Shown piece after piece: positions 62,449 to 64,000 of a DNA stretch of 64,000 bases. The stretch comes from Streptomyces sp. AP-93. GTDB lineage: Bacteria > Actinomycetota > Actinomycetes > Streptomycetales > Streptomycetaceae. The notes beneath the pieces are model-generated. The model was given only the letters and a program-made list of their open reading frames with translations, ran no database searches and was not told the DNA's origin. How positions within the stretch are numbered: the first letter of the stretch is position 1; every line of letters starts with the position of its first letter. The translations under genes and the position numbers were made by a program. Location of the stretch: NCBI RefSeq assembly GCF_022808175.1, contig NZ_JALGBX010000002.1, positions 310,001-374,000 of the forward strand. Direction: 5' to 3'.

Positions 62449-62538
62449 TTTGGCTACAGGCGGCGCCAGGCTGTGGACAAAGTGGCGCCGACGCCCTGGT
62501 ATGGGTGCAGGACGTCCAGGAGAGGCAGGCATCGGGCG

Positions 62539-63126
62539 ATGACGGATGAACAAATGGCCGGAACGGGTTCCGGGGCGGCTTCCCCGGCGGGGGGCGCACT
62601 CGGGGGCGCACCCGTACCGCCGGTATCCCCCGGGCCGCCGACGGCACCGCCCCGCCCCCTCGACCCGATCGACCGGTCGATCGTGCGGCTGCTCCAGGCG
62701 GACGGCCGCGCCTCGATACGCTCCGTCGCCGAGCAGGTCCACGTGTCCCGGGCCAATGCCTACGCCCGGATCAACCGGCTCATCGACGACGGGGTGATCC
62801 GCGGCTTCACCGCCCGCGTCAACCACGAACGCGCAGGTCAGGGCGCCTCCGCCTATATCACGCTGAAGATCGTCCAGAACTCCTGGCGCACGGTCCGCGA
62901 ACAGCTCCGCGAGCTCCCCGGCGCGGCCCACATCGCCCTGGTCAGCGGCGATTTCGACGTCCTGCTCCTGGTCCACACCCCGGACAACCGCACCCTGCGC
63001 GAGCTGGTCCTGACCCGCCTCCAGTCCATCCCGGAGGTCCTCTCCACGCGCACTCTGCTGGTCTTCGAGGAAACGGACCTCCTGGCCCGCGACCAGACCG
63101 CCGGCCCCACGATCACCGAAGACTGA
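62539..63126 (+). CDS. bkdR: Lrp/AsnC-family regulator of the bkd operon
   Basis: 195 residues from ATG 62539. A ~40-residue Gly/Pro-rich leader precedes the winged helix (LDPIDRSIVRLLQADGRASIRSVAEQV, VSRANAYARINRL). The RAM effector-binding domain has SGDFDVLLLVHTPDNRTL and LSTRTLLVFEE. Divergent location from bkdABC indicates control of the operon and of itself, probably sensing a branched-chain amino acid. Its stop codon lies in a triplicated 11-bp repeat. Confidence 0.93.
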   Translation: MTDEQMAGTGSGAASPAGGALGGAPVPPVSPGPPTAPPRPLDPIDRSIVRLLQADGRASIRSVAEQVHVSRANAYARINRLIDDGVIRGFTARVNHERAGQGASAYITLKIVQNSWRTVREQLRELPGAAHIALVSGDFDVLLLVHTPDNRTLRELVLTRLQSIPEVLSTRTLLVFEETDLLARDQTAGPTITED

Positions 63127-63157
63127 GGCAGGACCGAGGCAGGACCGAGGCAGGACT
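63125..63157. repeat. Three tandem 11-bp repeats (GAGGCAGGACC)
   Basis: GAGGCAGGACC, GAGGCAGGACC and GAGGCAGGACT in tandem, the first overlapping the bkdR stop. A partly paired GC hairpin follows (63165-63240). Confidence 0.85.
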
Positions 63158-63251
63158 GAAGTCCGCCCCCGAGGGGCCTCTAGCCCTTCCGGCCGGGGAC
63201 CTCCTCCTCACGTCTGACAACCGGAGGCCCCGGGGGTGCGTCTGCCCGGAC

Positions 63252-63770
63252 ATGAACACCAGCACCACGCCCGACACCGCCCCGGCGCCCCCTCGCGCGC
63301 AGCGCCTGCCCGAGCCGCTGCGCTCCCTGTGCTGGGCCTCGGCCATGACCGCCCTCGTGGTGGTCCTGGGCTACGCGGCCCACCGCTGGGCGGGCGCCGG
63401 AGCGGGTACGCCCCTGGAACCCCTGCCGGGCTCGCCGTGGCCGTACCTCACCGCGTGGGCCGTGCTCGGCTTCTGGGCGTTCCTGCTCGTGCGCTGGGTG
63501 GCCCACCATCTGCGGTGGGACGCCGTGTACACCGCGGGACCCCTCTTCCTGGGCCTCCGCGTGGGCCTGGCCCACCGCCCGGACCTGACGCTCCTCTACG
63601 GCTACGGCGCGCTGACCCTGGCCGTCGCGGCCGGCGCCGTCCTGCTGTGGCGGCTGCGCGGCCGGACGGAAATCGAGGCGCGGAAGGCCGCCGGCCATGG
63701 CAGTCTGGCGGGTCGTCGAGACGTCCCCCCGCCCCGGGACGAGCCGTCCAGCACCGGAGAGTCCCCGTGA
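63252..63770 (+). CDS. Small membrane protein, hypothetical
   Basis: 172 residues from ATG 63252. Four hydrophobic segments (ASAMTALVVVLGYAAH, LTAWAVLGFWAFLLVRWV, AVYTAGPLFLGLRVGLA, GYGALTLAVAAGAVLLWRL) indicate an integral membrane protein. Pro-rich N- and C-terminal tails. No family recognised. It overlaps the next gene by four bases (GTGA), so they form an operon. Confidence 0.75.
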   Translation: MNTSTTPDTAPAPPRAQRLPEPLRSLCWASAMTALVVVLGYAAHRWAGAGAGTPLEPLPGSPWPYLTAWAVLGFWAFLLVRWVAHHLRWDAVYTAGPLFLGLRVGLAHRPDLTLLYGYGALTLAVAAGAVLLWRLRGRTEIEARKAAGHGSLAGRRDVPPPRDEPSSTGESP

Positions 63771-64000
63771 TCCCGCCCCGCATCGTCCCCCTGCTCGATC
63801 AGTTCGACTTCGCCCGCGAGCGCCTCACGGCCCGCATGGCGGGGCCCGTCATGGACAGCGGGGACGGTTCGGACACCGAGGTCGGCCCGATGACCGACGA
63901 GGAGTACTTCTGGGAGCCGGTGGCGGACTGCTGGTCCGTGCGCGCCCGCGCGGCCGGGCCCGGGCCGCGCGCGACCCTGCTGGCCGGCGCGGGCCCCTGG
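63767..64000 (+). CDS. DinB-family protein, N-terminal part (runs off window)
   Basis: 78 codons from GTG 63767, coupled to the membrane-protein gene. It contains LLDQFDFARERLTARMAGP and TDEEYFWEPVADCWSVR, the DinB-like/mycothiol transferase opening. The remainder lies outside the window. Confidence 0.7.
   Translation, partial: MIPPRIVPLLDQFDFARERLTARMAGPVMDSGDGSDTEVGPMTDEEYFWEPVADCWSVRARAAGPGPRATLLAGAGPW

Noticed and set aside
61306..63126. 606-residue frame extending bkdR upstream
   Set aside because: It reads through bkdA on the opposite strand; the regulator starts at 62539.

Overview
The window is high-GC actinobacterial chromosome and almost certainly from a Streptomyces. Third codon positions are nearly all G or C and GTG/TTG starts are common. 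XRE regulators sit next to small DUF397 genes. There are mycothiol-type and F420/PPOX-type enzymes, two complete branched-chain 2-oxoacid dehydrogenase (bkd) operons, and a perfect 14-bp ParB site (parS, GTTTCACGTGAAAC). In streptomycetes parS sites cluster around oriC, and I recall the bkd/kinase gene order lying in the chromosome core near the origin, so this looks like a core region rather than an arm. No tRNA, rRNA or CRISPR array was seen. No database search was run; family names come from motifs and memory.

Layout. 0-7.3 kb: secreted small proteins, an ArsR-like regulator, an SseB protein, an acyl-CoA dehydrogenase behind two matching inverted repeats, a duplicated zinc-ribbon-like protein, an M18 aminopeptidase and a small HTH protein behind two perfect palindromes. 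7.3-13.2 kb: a methyltransferase, an XRE/DUF397 regulatory pair, a thioredoxin-NHL protein and a Uma2 nuclease-fold protein. 13.2-25.8 kb: a secreted fibronectin-III protein whose signal peptide is one base out of frame, an ATP-grasp-like protein, a nitrilase, an AraC regulator, a GntR-MFS operon, a papain-like peptidase carrying a six-repeat lectin-like domain, and a secreted protein built of about 18 seven-residue repeats. 25.9-30.9 kb: XRE, two duplicated DUF397 genes and an acetyltransferase, divergent from an anti-sigma-type ATPase gene that is split by a complete 2,440-bp group II intron. 30.9-37.9 kb: DUF1266, acetyltransferases, a glyoxalase-like protein, a DUF418 membrane protein and hypothetical genes.

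38-41.6 kb and 58.8-62.4 kb hold the two bkd operons (here called bkdFGH and bkdABC from gene lengths). The second lies divergent from an Lrp/AsnC regulator (bkdR). Between them are a NarL-type response regulator, two divergent Ser/Thr kinases, small exported proteins, a PadR-controlled ABC exporter that appears to start from a leaderless mRNA, a Bpa-type proteasome activator, MobA and MoeA for molybdenum cofactor synthesis, a potassium channel with an RCK domain, and a quinone oxidoreductase.

Functionally, the bkd operons, the acyl-CoA dehydrogenase and BkdR point to branched-chain amino-acid degradation that supplies branched acyl-CoA starters for fatty acids and polyketides. The rest is mainly regulation, export and housekeeping. 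The most striking items are the group II intron, whose exact splice junction restores a conserved protein ending; the parS site that carries one gene's stop codon and the next gene's start codon; the operator that overlaps the PadR start codon; and two probable frameshifts.
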